Below are positions 49,031 to 60,720 of a DNA stretch of 64,000 bases, one piece after another. Both the position numbers and the translations under genes were made by a program. Origin of the DNA: Albula goreensis (taxonomy: Eukaryota; Chordata; Actinopteri; Albuliformes; Albulidae); the NCBI GenBank assembly GCA_022829145.1, contig CM040763.1, positions 10,401,141 to 10,465,140 on the forward strand, written 5' to 3'. The number at the start of each line of letters is the position of its first letter. The stretch's first letter is position 1. Below the pieces are notes generated by a model, which saw only the letters and a program-made list of their open reading frames with translations, was not told where the DNA came from and made no database searches.

Positions 49031-51039
49031 TGTTAGTACACACAGAAAAAAAGAGACCCTCAAGAAAAACCCTGAGGAAAGACAAGGTTATTAGGTGCTC
49101 ATAAACACAATGTACACATTTATTTGTGGCTAGTAACATGTGGAAGTAAGCACAACAACACTCTGACAAGAATGCTTGCTTCATGTAGCCTTCACCAAGC
49201 ATACATGCAAAACACATGTCTTTTTAAGGCTATTCTTATCATATAACAATACCAAGGAAGTGGCATTCCACGCATATGACATAAATATCACAATATTATT
49301 AACTGTTGAGCCAGTCCAAGATTTTATCTTGTCGTGGTTATCACAATATTATCACCTCGTCTACCAGCTGTATGACAATGCCAATGCTAGTTCACTTGTA
49401 CAAAAAAATGGAAAAATCATGGAAAAAAAAAAAAAGATTAATTAAGCCAATGTTTTTGAGACCACTGCAGAAACAGCACTGTTGGGTAATCAGGTTACAC
49501 AAACAAAAAACAATTTTCTTTGGAATGGCTGAATTTCACTTAACAAATCGCATCAGCCACAAGAGGAATTATATGTGTTAACTGGGTTATGCACACAATG
49601 TCAGATGAACTCAGTTTAAGTGGGCTTTACAAAATGACAGCTTTACTATCTCTCCTCCTATTTACAGCTTGGGGAGACTCAGACTGAGCTAAGTGTTGGA
49701 GGGGTATGGCGTCACATTTTTTACTGCCTCTGGAGAACTCAAGCTCCCCTCTGAGTTATTGGCTCAAAGATAAACTGCTACCAAAAGACGAAAAACGTCT
49801 TCCAGAACCTTTGAATCATTTGCACAGTGAAGTAGCACAGATTCCAGCGGGTGTTTTTCTTTAATGGAAAGGCGTGGATACATGGCCATGGGGGAAATGA
49901 CAAGCTCAAACCCCCCCACACTCTCCTACCCTCCCCCCCGCTCCCCAAAATACCCTTTATTCTGCAGACTGAAGTCATTTGAGTCAATAAATTAATCTGT
50001 CTGTCGTGTTTGCCATTTGATCTTTCCTGTTCCAATAAAAAAGGAACAATCCTGTCTACCCCATGGCTTTTGAACGTCCCAGCCGTTCTCTCTCAATGTT
50101 AAAATATCAATTTGCTCTCTATTAGCATGGGACATGTAGGCTAATGCTTCCCAAGATTAAACGACGTGGGAAAAAGGATTCAAAGACTATTACTCAAAGG
50201 CAGCGGGCTACTTGCAAAATGAGAGCAATCTATCAAAGGATAAATATTTACAAAGAAGGCCCGACTTGCTTATTTTGTAAACAAGATTTATGGTAACCAT
50301 GTTATGCTACATCATGCCCATTTTAGCCATTCAGCCAAAGAAACTCTGAAGCCAGAGCCAAACACATTTTAATCTGAGCAAAAACAGTTTAAGGGAGAGT
50401 ACAGATACGGGTATTCGCCCTACCAATGCTTCGCATGGGGACATATTTATAAATAGAGGCAAGACACAGCAGACAGTGCACCGCCCATGTCTCCCGGGAA
50501 TCTACAGATAGAATCAAATATTATTCTACTTTGTCTCTGTGATTGATTGCAGCAAATGTAAGAAATACATTTTTATTCATATTTTTTACTTCCTTTTTCC
50601 AAGAGCCATATCTAGCTTATATTACTTCCTGAAACATAAAGGGAACAACAATCACACTGAGGAAAGCCCCAAAAAATGTGACCCCCCTCAAAAATGCCTG
50701 ATACATTATCTATCTCCTCTTATGACATTCCACATTATTGTAGATAGAAAGGCATTTTACTGGCAGATATTGTGCATCACTTATCACAACTCCAGTTTTC
50801 GTCATAGTTTGTTATTATGACATATTAATATACAATTTGTGGACTGGGACTGTGACATTCACTTACAGATACAAACTCTCCAAGCGATACAGTATTTCTG
50901 CTGGAATCTCAGGGTCTCAAAGACACAATTTCCCCTTGGATTCTGAATTGGGACAGTAAATCAGACAATAATGGGAGCGGAAGGAGTATCAGACATGTTT
51001 AATACCTTCTCCCTCTGTGAGACCCATCGAAAAACTGTT

Positions 51040-51260
51040 TGTTAAAGCAAAATGCCAGAGTTTCTGCTGAACTGTCAAAATGGTGCCATCATTTCTGCGG
51101 CTGCAGCTAAAAAGAATTGACAAGGACTCATGAATGTTTACTGCGCTTTGAAAAGCCGTCATTTTCCCAGAGTAAAAAGCCTAATTACAATCAGCAAACC
51201 CCTGCTACCGAGCTGAGGTCTTCACAGAGCTGTGCCAAGGGGCCCATGTTTTGCATTTTG
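51040..51260. promoter_or_regulatory. Conserved non-coding element candidate
   Basis: It contains atttctgcggctgcagctaa, tgtttactgcgctttgaaaa and agcctaattacaatcagcaa, with balanced base composition and no open frame or repeat. Confidence 0.2.
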
Positions 51261-52523
51261 CTTGACTTTTTGTTTTAGCTACGGTAATTTTCCCACACAC
51301 TTTCTAGTTCCCCCACCCCCTCCTGGCTCCTCGTTGCTGTGATGTAAAGCTCAAGGGCCCAAGCAGAGCAGGGAGAGGTGTAAACCGAGCAGTCATGAAC
51401 ACAAACTCTAAAACAACAGCAAAAATGAAAGAGGCCATTGGAAACTCTCTGGGTGACGTATGTAGCTAAAAAAAACATTAATAAAATAATAAAAAAGCAA
51501 AATAAACCTCAACAAAATAAATTCCCATGGGGCATGGACTTGTGTACGTGGCATCCGGTTATTTTCAGTTGCACAACGCTACTCCTCACGAGCAGGAGCA
51601 GGGTTTTTACAGGACCCCGTGGCTAGATTCACATTGGATTCACCTTCATTCTGCAGATCCTCTTACTCTTCCCCTTAGAACAAAGGGGGAGGCGAGATGG
51701 ATTTAGCTGGGGAGCACACAAAGCCACCCCCGTCCACATTTCAACGCGCACGGTAAACACAACTTCTCAAACACATGGCTGGCCAAAGACCACAGTGCTA
51801 TTCCCATATCTGCCCAAATTTGGCTCGCTGACACCCATGCCACAGTGCGGCTGCTCTCGCAGGTTAGCCAGTCCCCTCCTGTCTGTTAAAGCCGCCCCCG
51901 TTCCCCTTCTCTGCACACGTCTTATATTTACTCGTATTAACATGTACACATCTCAATGCTGGACATTTGCTGAACATATTCACTTGCCCATGGTTTTCTG
52001 ACAGCACAATTTGTTTGTCAGGGCCCAGGAGGGTGAGGGTTAGAGCAACATTTGCATTGCCATTAAAAAGCTATTATAGCTTCACATTTGAAAAGGAGTT
52101 GAAGGCTCCACAGACCTTGCCTTGGTTGGTTCATTCTCTCAGTTGCTGCTGTGTTTTACATTTTGGTACCGCTACATGAGTAAGAGTTAGATACTTAAAT
52201 TACTTTTAACACTCATTTACATTCATATACTGATCTAATGAATTTCACCTCTTTTAGTTGTATTTTTGTGTGGTGTATTGGTTACAAGTTTTCAACAAAG
52301 GTGGGTTTGCTAGTACAAAGAAAAAAAATTTAAACGCATAGGAACTATATTTAGCAAAGTGTTTTGTTGGCAAAGGAAATTACAAGTGGTACAACATTTA
52401 TTTATCAGAAATGTAATTATATACTGTACCATTAGCATTATCCGATATCCCCTTTACCAATACGATACCCACTCTTCCATAGATTCCCACTAGTTCTTGC
52501 TATTTTTTTTACAAATTTTCTGA

Positions 52524-52669
52524 GTAAGTCGACGTTACGCGACCTCATGCGAAACGCAGCGCGAGCATTTCCATTAATTTTAATTGGGATATTAGACTGG
52601 AATTACGTGATTTTGCTTTACGCGAGCCATTTCAGGACCACATCTTCACGTAAAATGTGAATGCACTGT
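52524..52669 (+). repeat. Diverged CpG-rich interspersed repeat
   Basis: gtcgacgttacgcgacctca, tgcgaaacgcagcgcgagca, attacgtgattttgctttac and gcgagccatttcaggac carry ten or so CpG dinucleotides in 150 bp, although the surrounding DNA is strongly CpG-depleted. The pattern ttttaattggg ... ctttacgcga ... aggaccacatcttcacgtaa ... gaatgcactgta resembles a widespread vertebrate repeat that I know only by its cgcgtaa...actgta tail. The family assignment is from memory. Confidence 0.5.
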
Positions 52670-52702
52670 ATGTGTATATATATATATATATGTATATATA
52701 TA
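52670..52702. repeat. (TA)n tract at the end of the CpG-rich repeat
   Basis: tgtgtatatatatatatata tgtatatatata follows directly on the actgta end of the preceding repeat. It probably arose from that terminus. Confidence 0.9.
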
Positions 52703-52984
52703 AGCACCACTGGGAGGTATGATTCAATCAGCATTCAGGGCCTGAGCTAAACACTTAAACAATCTCTGTACTAATCTGCCAAAAGAAACTCCACAATTTG
52801 ACATTTGGGAGGGTTAGATGATATCTGTGCTTATGTTTTGAGTTGACATTTACTTAGGTGTTAAATTGCCATTGGGTTTGTTTAAAAACATTCCTTTCAC
52901 ATGGCTGTCCAATACCTTACACACCTTATGGTTCTGCTGGCACAATTTCATAACGGAAAGGCAGTAGGACATTGTCATACTCAC

Positions 52985-53131
52985 CGGAAGTGGCCACGAC
53001 TCCTGGGTTTGCCAGTAAATGAAGATGAACTCTAATTGACGTGTTCTCCTCTAACAACGCATGCCAGGTAATCACACGTTCCTTGTCAACCTGAACCTTG
53101 AGGCATGCAAGGAGTCCGCCGGTGTAATCTA
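52985..53131 (-). CDS. Candidate exon of unknown gene (147 bp, phase 1-1)
   Basis: On the minus strand an acceptor (cttcctctggtgtcag) is followed by 147 bp, open throughout in one frame, then a strong donor (TTCCG|gtgagtatg). The encoded stretch reads DYTGGLLACLKVQVDKERVI, then TWHALLEENTSIRVHLHLL and ANPGVVATS. The alternation of hydrophobic and polar residues looks like beta-strand protein, and phase 1-1 exons are typical of extracellular modules. The open frame continues past the donor for about 20 codons (SGEYDNVLLPFRYEIVPAEP, then stop), so an unspliced remnant of a retro-copy or transposon gene is an alternative. I do not recognise the family. It lies on the same strand as galntl6 but is not part of that protein. 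Confidence 0.35.
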
Positions 53132-55067
53132 CTGACACCAGAGGAAGCAGTGTGCTGTGAAATTATTTAAACACGAGTGTCTCGGGCAGCTGCTTGGAAC
53201 ATTACACTCTGCCTCCGAGCCAAAATGGAAGACAGCTCGGAGAGCATTACATAGTCAGGGGGAAAAAATCAGTCACCGTGTTGTCATTTAGATATTCTGA
53301 TTAAGCTTGGTTAATTCACTGACAGGCACTGAGTACAAGTATGTCTGGTTGGTGCATTTGTGAATATAACATGATTGTATATGTGTGTGTGTGCACGTGT
53401 CTGTGTGTCCATGCATGTCTATATGCCATTGTAAGTGTATTTTTTAACAATGTGGAGCCTAGCTATGAGCTATTAAATATTAATTGTTTAAAAAAAATAG
53501 AGTCAATATTTTAAGGTTATTTATTGTATCTCGGTAGATACAATAAGTAAAAGTAAAACATACTTAATACTGGAACAAAAGGTTTTTCAGGTCATACTGG
53601 TGGGATTTTAATAACCGCTACTGAAGTATTAGGCAACATAAATCTGATTTATGAGCATATCAATCTCCCATTTCATTTTCCCAATTCTCACCTAAGAATT
53701 TCTACCTTTTCAAATGCCACCCTATTTCCTGTCTGAAACAAATCAATTCTGCAGTTCTAGTACCTTCCACTTGATTACCAAATCTAAGGGCTAGGGCTAG
53801 CACTGGCCTGACCCAACACATTAGGTCTGTAGGGGAAATTGCTTCTGTACTGTGAACTAAAGTAACAGCACAACTGAGAGGAAAAAAACTGAATATCGTA
53901 AGGATCGCCAAATAAAATGTTAATGCCCCAATGATGAATGCTTTTGCAATGAACAATCGACCAGCGGCAGGGAATATTTATATGCCATTAAGTATCATTA
54001 ATACATAGAGTTAGACTTATCAGTCTGGTTTACTATGCTGGCTCTAGGACTCTCTGTTTGTTTGCCAAATGTACTATCAGGGTCAGTTTAACAGGGTAAG
54101 ACCTAAATCCATATGTTCCATAAGACATTTTAATTAATTTGGCTCTACAGACCTCAATGGAGAGTGACCCTTGTAATTTCTGTAGAGGAACACCATCCTG
54201 GCATTGTTTTATTCTTCTTTTTTTAACTTTATCATTTAGAAGTTAAAAGCTTTTTTCCAGAGGCACGATAACCCTGTCGTCCACAGCGTTGGTAAATTAC
54301 TCTACACTGTATCTAAAATTGGCTGGAGAGTAATAGCAATGTGAGGTTCTCAGAATGGTTTTGCACTCCGTTTTAATCCTAATTTAGATAAGTCTTACAT
54401 AGATTTAGGTTATTTACTAATTGTAACCTGGCTGTTAATATAGCATGGGTAAAATAAAAAAACATTTTTCAAATACAGCTACAATCTTAGTGGTCTGTGA
54501 GTCAGAAGCAAGAAGATTGAACATTAAACTAAAACTAAAACTTAGCTCTGCGCTTTCAGTTTTTTCAGGAAACAGGTTTCAGGGGAAACCATTCAAAGTG
54601 AAGTCTATAATTAAGAAGGTTAGGATGATGCAGTTTATGACAAGGGTTCATGGATGTGAAAGACTGAGGAAGCACTGTTTAGTTCCCATATGGTATGAGT
54701 CACTTAGTATGGCAGTGTGAAGCTGAGCCTTATATATACGATTATTTGTGAATTACGAGGCTGTTCAAGATGACAGCCTAACATGGGACTTCCAGACTGG
54801 ATGTCAGCACTTGAGACTATATCTTTTTGAATAGATCTTGTAGACTGACTCCTGACAGCCAAGGAGGTGCTAACACGTGCATATCATTTTCAGACAATGC
54901 ACACTATAAAAATATTCTGGTGTAATTATGCTTTTTACACCCCTTGATTGCCTGGTTACAGCTTCTTGTGTTACTGGCTTTGTTTATCTCTATTTTCCCA
55001 TTGAGTTGCTCCTGAGACATGAATGAAATACAACTTCTATGCGATGGCTTGGGATGTTAACCATTTG

Positions 55068-55068
<1 letters not shown>

Positions 55069-55143
<75 letters not shown>
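55069..55143. repeat. Long perfect (CA)n microsatellite, about 37 units
   Basis: An uninterrupted AC run, the longest dinucleotide tract in the window. The plus-strand open frame reading poly-Thr-His across it is an artefact of the repeat. Confidence 0.97.
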
Positions 55144-55147
<4 letters not shown>

Positions 55148-55592
55148 TACACATCCCATGACAAAAAATAACTGTCTGAAGAACACAATTTTTTATTTAT
55201 ATTTCCACAACCACAAGGGCAATGTTTTTATGCTTTTGAAAGCAAAACCTTCACTATGCCCTTCCAACACTTCCTGTTAAGGGAGGTTCCAGTCTCTTCC
55301 ATTGGAGAGGAAACACAGTTGTGAGTGAATGAACATGACTCCTCAGCCTCAAACCAGTTTCCCATCACCCTCACCTAAACTATGAACAATCAAAAACAAA
55401 CATGCACACACAAACACTGATGCAGCACATAACTATCTAACGAAATGTTACAAAATACTTTGCTGCTGACCTTGCAGTAACAGCCACATATGACAACAAC
55501 GAATGCTCCCCTAAGCTTATTGACATGTTCAAATGGAACAAAAGCTTTCATGTCTAAGGTCTTTTAAATAATAGATTTCCACTCTGTATTCA

Positions 55593-55635
55593 CTTACGAT
55601 TTTCCCGGTGCTTTTCCGGATGTTCTCGGGGTACA
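55593..55635 (-). CDS. Candidate short exon or exon-like segment, unknown gene
   Basis: A 43-bp minus-strand stretch lies between a pyrimidine-rich acceptor-like sequence (atcccctctttcaag) and a consensus donor (AAATC|gtaagtg). One frame reads PYVPREHPEKHREN plus one base. Its donor phase matches the acceptor of the candidate exon at 52985-53131, where C plus TA makes Leu. A second frame reads MYPENIRKSTGKI in phase 0 and would serve as a short first coding exon instead. Nothing identifies either protein. The donor is the strongest part of the evidence. Confidence 0.2.
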
Positions 55636-55684
55636 TATGGCTTGAAAGAGGGGATTATACTTCATAACTTGAATACTTAAATTC

Positions 55685-55803
55685 TTAATCATTGTTGTTC
55701 AATTGCTGGAGCTTCATCTTTATATTCTGCTCATCCACATTGAATGAAGTACCACCGGACCCATATTGTCCATCATCTTGGAATTGATAAATAAAAGCTG
55801 CAA
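55685..55803 (-). other. Exon-like open segment with stop codon, unknown
   Basis: On the minus strand a strong acceptor-like sequence (catgttttgttttgcag) precedes an open frame reading FIYQFQDDGQYGSGGT, then SFNVDEQNIKMKLQQLNNND and a TAA stop. The composition (hydrophilic, Asn/Gln/Asp-rich) looks protein-like. It lies just upstream, in transcription order, of the exon-like segment at 55593-55635. It could be a terminal exon, a degraded transposon open frame, or chance. I recognise no family. Confidence 0.2.
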
Positions 55804-55887
55804 AACAAAACATGAGCTGAAGAAAGAAAAGTGAAGCATGTGAATTGATATGACTGTAGTAAATCATACATGAACAAAGAGGGGGAA

Positions 55888-56000
55888 ACAAAGGTTGCAG
55901 GACGCTTTAAAAGACAAAACAGTGTGACTGCCAGCAGGACAAACCAAGCTGAAAATCATCAGCAGACAACCTCCTTGCATCGGGGATGTCCACCTGGGCG
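55888..56000 (+). repeat. Interspersed repeat pair, copy 1
   Basis: acaaaggttgcaggacgctt ... aacagtgtgactgccagcag gacaaaccaagctgaaaatc ... ccacctgggc recurs in the same orientation at 59593-59712. Identity is high (about 85% by eye), with a few small indels. Both copies give similar conceptual peptides (NSVTASRTNQAEN / NSVTPSRTNQAEN), but no longer conserved frame is visible. Confidence 0.85.
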
Positions 56001-56355
56001 TAGTGCTTGGCCTCATTCTAATTCTGGTGACTTGCCCCACGCGGCAGCCCATACACCCACCACACAGTCAAATGCACTGATCATTTTTTATCTTCTCTTC
56101 TCTTATTATTCATCTGCTTCCCCACTCTTTCCACTAAACTGCCTCGCCAATGAGTGATAACCATTCCAATCGTATGTTCGCATGCACCCTACACAGTACC
56201 GTCAAACGAAATTACTAGAATCATCTAGTAATTTTTCAAAATATTTTTGTGGCATGAAAAAGAGTTCCATCCTTAAGATGTGAATGAAACCATCAGACCA
56301 TAAACTTTGCTGAATCTTACAACAGGTATCACTGAGAGGACAGCAAGATGGACAG

Positions 56356-56513
<158 letters not shown>

Positions 56514-56579
56514 AACAATTTTTATGGAGAAATACCAGGCAGTAAACACTATACTGTGGAATTCTCTACTAAATTTTAA

Positions 56580-58960
56580 TTTTTTGCCCTTTATTTCAAC
56601 ACATGCTAACCATTTCTAAGCAACTGTTACCATGACAGTCACTGCCCAGGAATATCAGCCACATTCACACACAGTGCAGTTACCCACGCATACAGCACCC
56701 TATAAATATTTTCTGCAACACTGAAATGAAAGCTTCCACACCAAGTGTTGTAGTGAAAACATTCTAGTGTCAACAAAAGTACTTTATAATGTTCACATGC
56801 TCTACAGTCTACTCTTCATTTAATTCACTTATTTTCAACAGCATAACATAATTTTCTGTCTGAATCCAGGCCTGAGCTTCAGTGCATTTCCCATGAAAGT
56901 ATCTCACTCTTTCAATGGCGAGTTACACTCTGAATGCACTTACGCACAGGTCTGATTCAGCCCTTACTCAGTCCCCATTCATAAGGGTCAGTGGGAAAGG
57001 AACATCTATTTCCATGTGTATTTCTAAGCACTGGGCTCCCAAAATGAAGTCCCCACACTCTCAATTTTAAGTACTCACTGGGGAAACAATTCTCCTCTCC
57101 CCATGATACTGTATTTCATGACTTGAAAGTGCAGCATTCTTTTCCATTCAGGCATTTCCTGAAACATGGTGTTTTTCAATATTGAGAATTTTGACATAAA
57201 ACATGTACATAAAGTATGTACATCTCACAAACGCTGCTCCTTCCTCTGTAGTTCAGGCCTCATATTATCACATGGAGCCGATGGCTGGCCTCCAGCTTCT
57301 GCTTTACAATACGTAAATATACACACATGCTACACAAAGAAAGACATAGGCTGTATGAGCAATGCTTCTCAGACAACTGGAGAGGTCAGGGTGCATCATG
57401 TCTGCAGTGATTATCTCATTAAATATGATTCATAACAACAAAGACATACTAACAGACTGTGACAGATAAATCAGGCGAAAGGTTATTGTTTTTGTTCAAA
57501 ATATCAGTTAAAAAGCCTGCAGTCATATAATTTCAGTGCAAATATTTATCTTATTTGTATGCAGTGTCTTACTCTCATCCTGGGATAGTGAAGGATTAGA
57601 GGTTCACGTCAGACTCACTCTAAGCATGTGATGTTTCACCCATTGCTAATCCTAAAATTATGAACTTGAAGGCAATATAAATTCAATTAGACTCTTGATC
57701 CAAGCAGCTTACATACCAGAATGAATTCAAATCTCTTGATGAGAGAGGGGGAAAAGAAAATATTCTTAAAATATAAGCAGCAAAATTGTGCCAAGATCCT
57801 GAGACATGTCTGCATGGATTAACAGAGAATAAAAGTGCATGTGGACAGCCTCCCTTACCAGAAAAGGACATTTTGGTTCACTATTCAAACAGGCTGCAAA
57901 TCTGCAGCTGTGTGTCTTAATTGCTTAAAAAAAATTCTTATTACCCTTTCTATCATGCCTTTATAGCTTTTATAGTTTTTTTAATAGAAGTTTTTCTACT
58001 TCCATAACTAGCAAACAATTACAGAAGAGACATGGCAGAGACATCTCCTGAATGTGGCCTTAAAATGCAGCACAGAGGCTACAATCATAGTGGTTTAATT
58101 GCATGTGTGCATTTACTTAACGACAGCTCACATGTAGCACGGCCCACATTGTTTCACATACATAATTAAATGCACAACTACATCTTGCCATATACCACTT
58201 AGTTGCTCAGTAATGACCTGTTGTTATGAAAGTAAGTAGACATGCCAGCTAATGTTAAGGGTAAAGTATGATTGACATGCTGAAGTTTCTTCTTATAATT
58301 TACTTTGCAATTCTTTCACTCCAGTGTTCTCACTGTTTTGCATATAAAAACTATTGTTTGAGCTAACGGGATCAGACCCTCAGACAGGCCCAGCTGTGTT
58401 TCGCTCTTTTGGATAAAATGCCTCCCTTCAGTGGGGACCCAAACTGAAATGAATTTATCCTTTCACTAATCAGCTGTCTTAATGAGGTCTCTCACAGGCC
58501 TGTGTCACAGGATCCGAGGCTGCCTGACTCAGAGACCTGCAGGTCCCTTATCTCTGAGGGGAACGCAGCTCAAGTCCTGCTGAAGAGCGAGAGAGAGAGA
58601 CAGAGAGGAAGAGGAGAGCAGAGGACTCAATGCACTTTTGGAAATAGCTGGAGGGAGAAAATCAAATAAAACCTTCGGGCACCTCAATGACACCTCATAC
58701 TGTAAGAACGCACCACACAGCTCCCAAATAAAACACACACAATACCTTCTGTTGCCATGAAAGACATTATGCAGGCTATTAAGTACTCACATGCCCTCAT
58801 CTTATACACTAATAAGGAAACGTTTATTCAACAATGCATTCTGTAGGTTAGTAGAAACTAATACAATTTGATTTATATGTCCTTTGCTTTATATGTGGTC
58901 AGCTTTTTCGATGTTTGTTTTAAGCTTACATAACTATATATAACTGCATAATAAATCACA
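56580..58960. other. Intronic DNA, no gene seen
   Basis: Non-coding sequence between the GAAA microsatellite and the 59-kb region. It contains a short GA-rich run at 58585-58610. No splice-supported open frame was found. Confidence 0.55.
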
Positions 58961-59430
58961 CAGACATGGCTTAATTAATTAATCAAGAATCCTTCAGAAC
59001 ACTTCTTAGGTTCAACACGTTTTATGAAATCCTTTGTTTTTGGAAGAACAAATCCATTATTTTCTGGGAGGAAGATAATAAGCACAGTTGTTATATTTAG
59101 GAGCAGATCTGCAAGGCAGTCATTTAAGTATGCAACTGTCTGGATGCCTAATTTTCCTGAATTGTTTAGGCACAGCAGGGAGCCAAACGCAAAATGCCAC
59201 AGCACTGCAGCTAAATTATGGGAACTCATTTTCATACCTCTTTCCTCCTGCACTCCGGTGCAACTCAATTAAAAATAAATTCATAGGGCTTGTTGGAAAT
59301 GAAATGATCTATTCACACAAGGAGGACATGTCAGCGCAAAGCACACACACACAGTACATTCTTAAAGCATCAAGAACATTCACAGTAGTGGTCTGTGGTA
59401 AATCCATATCTGTCTCTGACCCCATCTTTT

Positions 59431-59466
59431 GTGTGTGCGTGTGTGTGTGTGCGTGCGTGTGTGTGT
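59431..59466. repeat. (GT)n microsatellite with GCGT interruptions
   Basis: A 36-bp GT run with two gcgt variants. It interrupts a 156-codon plus-strand open frame (59088-59558), which is the reason I do not treat that frame as a gene. Confidence 0.93.
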
Positions 59467-59592
59467 TTTATTGCATTTTTAACATGATAGACCCTATAGA
59501 CATGAAACACAAGCAGAGCAGAATGCAGCTCCACAGCATAGCGTGCCATCTGTGGTAACTCATAAATGAGTGAAGAGCAACAAACATCGACC

Positions 59593-59712
59593 ACAAAGGC
59601 TGCAGGACGCCTTAAAAGCACAGCCCAAAACAGTGTGACTCCCAGCAGGACAAACCAAGCTGAAAATCAACAGCAGGTAACCTCCTTACATTATGAAGGT
59701 GTCTACCTGGGC
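59593..59712 (+). repeat. Interspersed repeat pair, copy 2
   Basis: acaaaggctgcaggacgcct ... aacagtgtgactcccagcag gacaaaccaagctgaaaatc ... ctacctgggc, the partner of copy 1, 3.7 kb away. Flanking sequence differs on both sides, so the pair reflects separate insertions of a repeat family rather than a larger local duplication. Confidence 0.85.
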
Positions 59713-60189
59713 AGAAACAACAATAATAACGTTCCATGTGGAGACAGGGGTAGAGCGCACCACTGCTTTTTTCTCTGGTCACTCAATCTGTTAACAGGCA
59801 AAGGCATCAATGCTGCTATTATTTTTTACATTTACACACGTATATAATAAGAAACGGGTAGGATAACAAAAGACAAAATATTACCAAATCAGTGTAATAC
59901 AGGATTAGTGATATTGACATAATGGGTATTGGCTGGCAATGAGGCAAACACCTGATACAATAAATACCATTTGAAATCTCCTGCCTGTGCTTTTACAATA
60001 CACTAAGCCTGCTGCGCATGCCACTGCAGAAGGACAGTGCATAATATTTTATGGATGTCTGTGATGCTATACAAATGTAACTGCAGTTGAGCAAATATCA
60101 TTCACAGATGTTTATTTCATCAATATAGTTAAATAAGTTTACTTAAGGGTTGAGCACATAAGACTTGCAAAACAATTCAGCAAAGAGCA

Positions 60190-60720
60190 CTTTGGTATGC
60201 TTTCCCTCTTAAAATCAAGCAGTTTCCTGTCTGCTGGATTAACCCAGCACTTTGCTCTCAGCACTGTTATTATTTTTAATTCCACCAGAGCCGAAGAAAC
60301 TGTTCTATAGATTTCCTTAATCAGGCACACTTTGTTGGCCTGATGTAAATTACAGACACCATTATCTCTCCTGAGCATACCCTGCATGAGCCCCGGACTG
60401 GATGCTTTTGTGGTGTGAAAACAGCTTGTTGAAAATGATTGAGCACAGGCTCCATGGACGCGATTTCCCCCTGCGTTTGCCTTAATAGCCATTGTTCTCA
60501 AAACACTTTGGAATTAGACTCCGCAGCACAGCAATTTTTCATTAGCGGAGAAGTATGGCTGAACAGTAATGAGAGAAAATGAACAGATCTGGGAGTGCAT
60601 GAGGGAAATGGTTGTACTCCAGTTCCATTAGCTGTATTGTTTTCCGATTATTTCACAGAGCCGTGATGCCAAAAACGCCACGCTGTCCCCGTCACCTGGG
60701 GAGGGAATCAACATTTACAG
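60190..60720. promoter_or_regulatory. Conserved non-coding element candidate
   Basis: A long repeat-free block contains cagcagacaggaaactgctt-like sequence on the minus strand, ttggcctgatgtaaattaca, tgagcacaggctccatggac and tgattatttcacagagccgt-like words. A 120-codon minus-strand open frame runs across it (60139-60501) with no recognised domain. Open frames of this kind are common over conserved non-coding DNA. Confidence 0.25.

Noticed and set aside
59088-59558. 156-codon plus-strand open frame
   Set aside because: It runs through a GT microsatellite (Cys-Val repeat), has no recognisable domain and no splice or start context.
60139-60501. 120-codon minus-strand open frame
   Set aside because: No domain, no supported splice sites. 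The region looks like conserved non-coding DNA.
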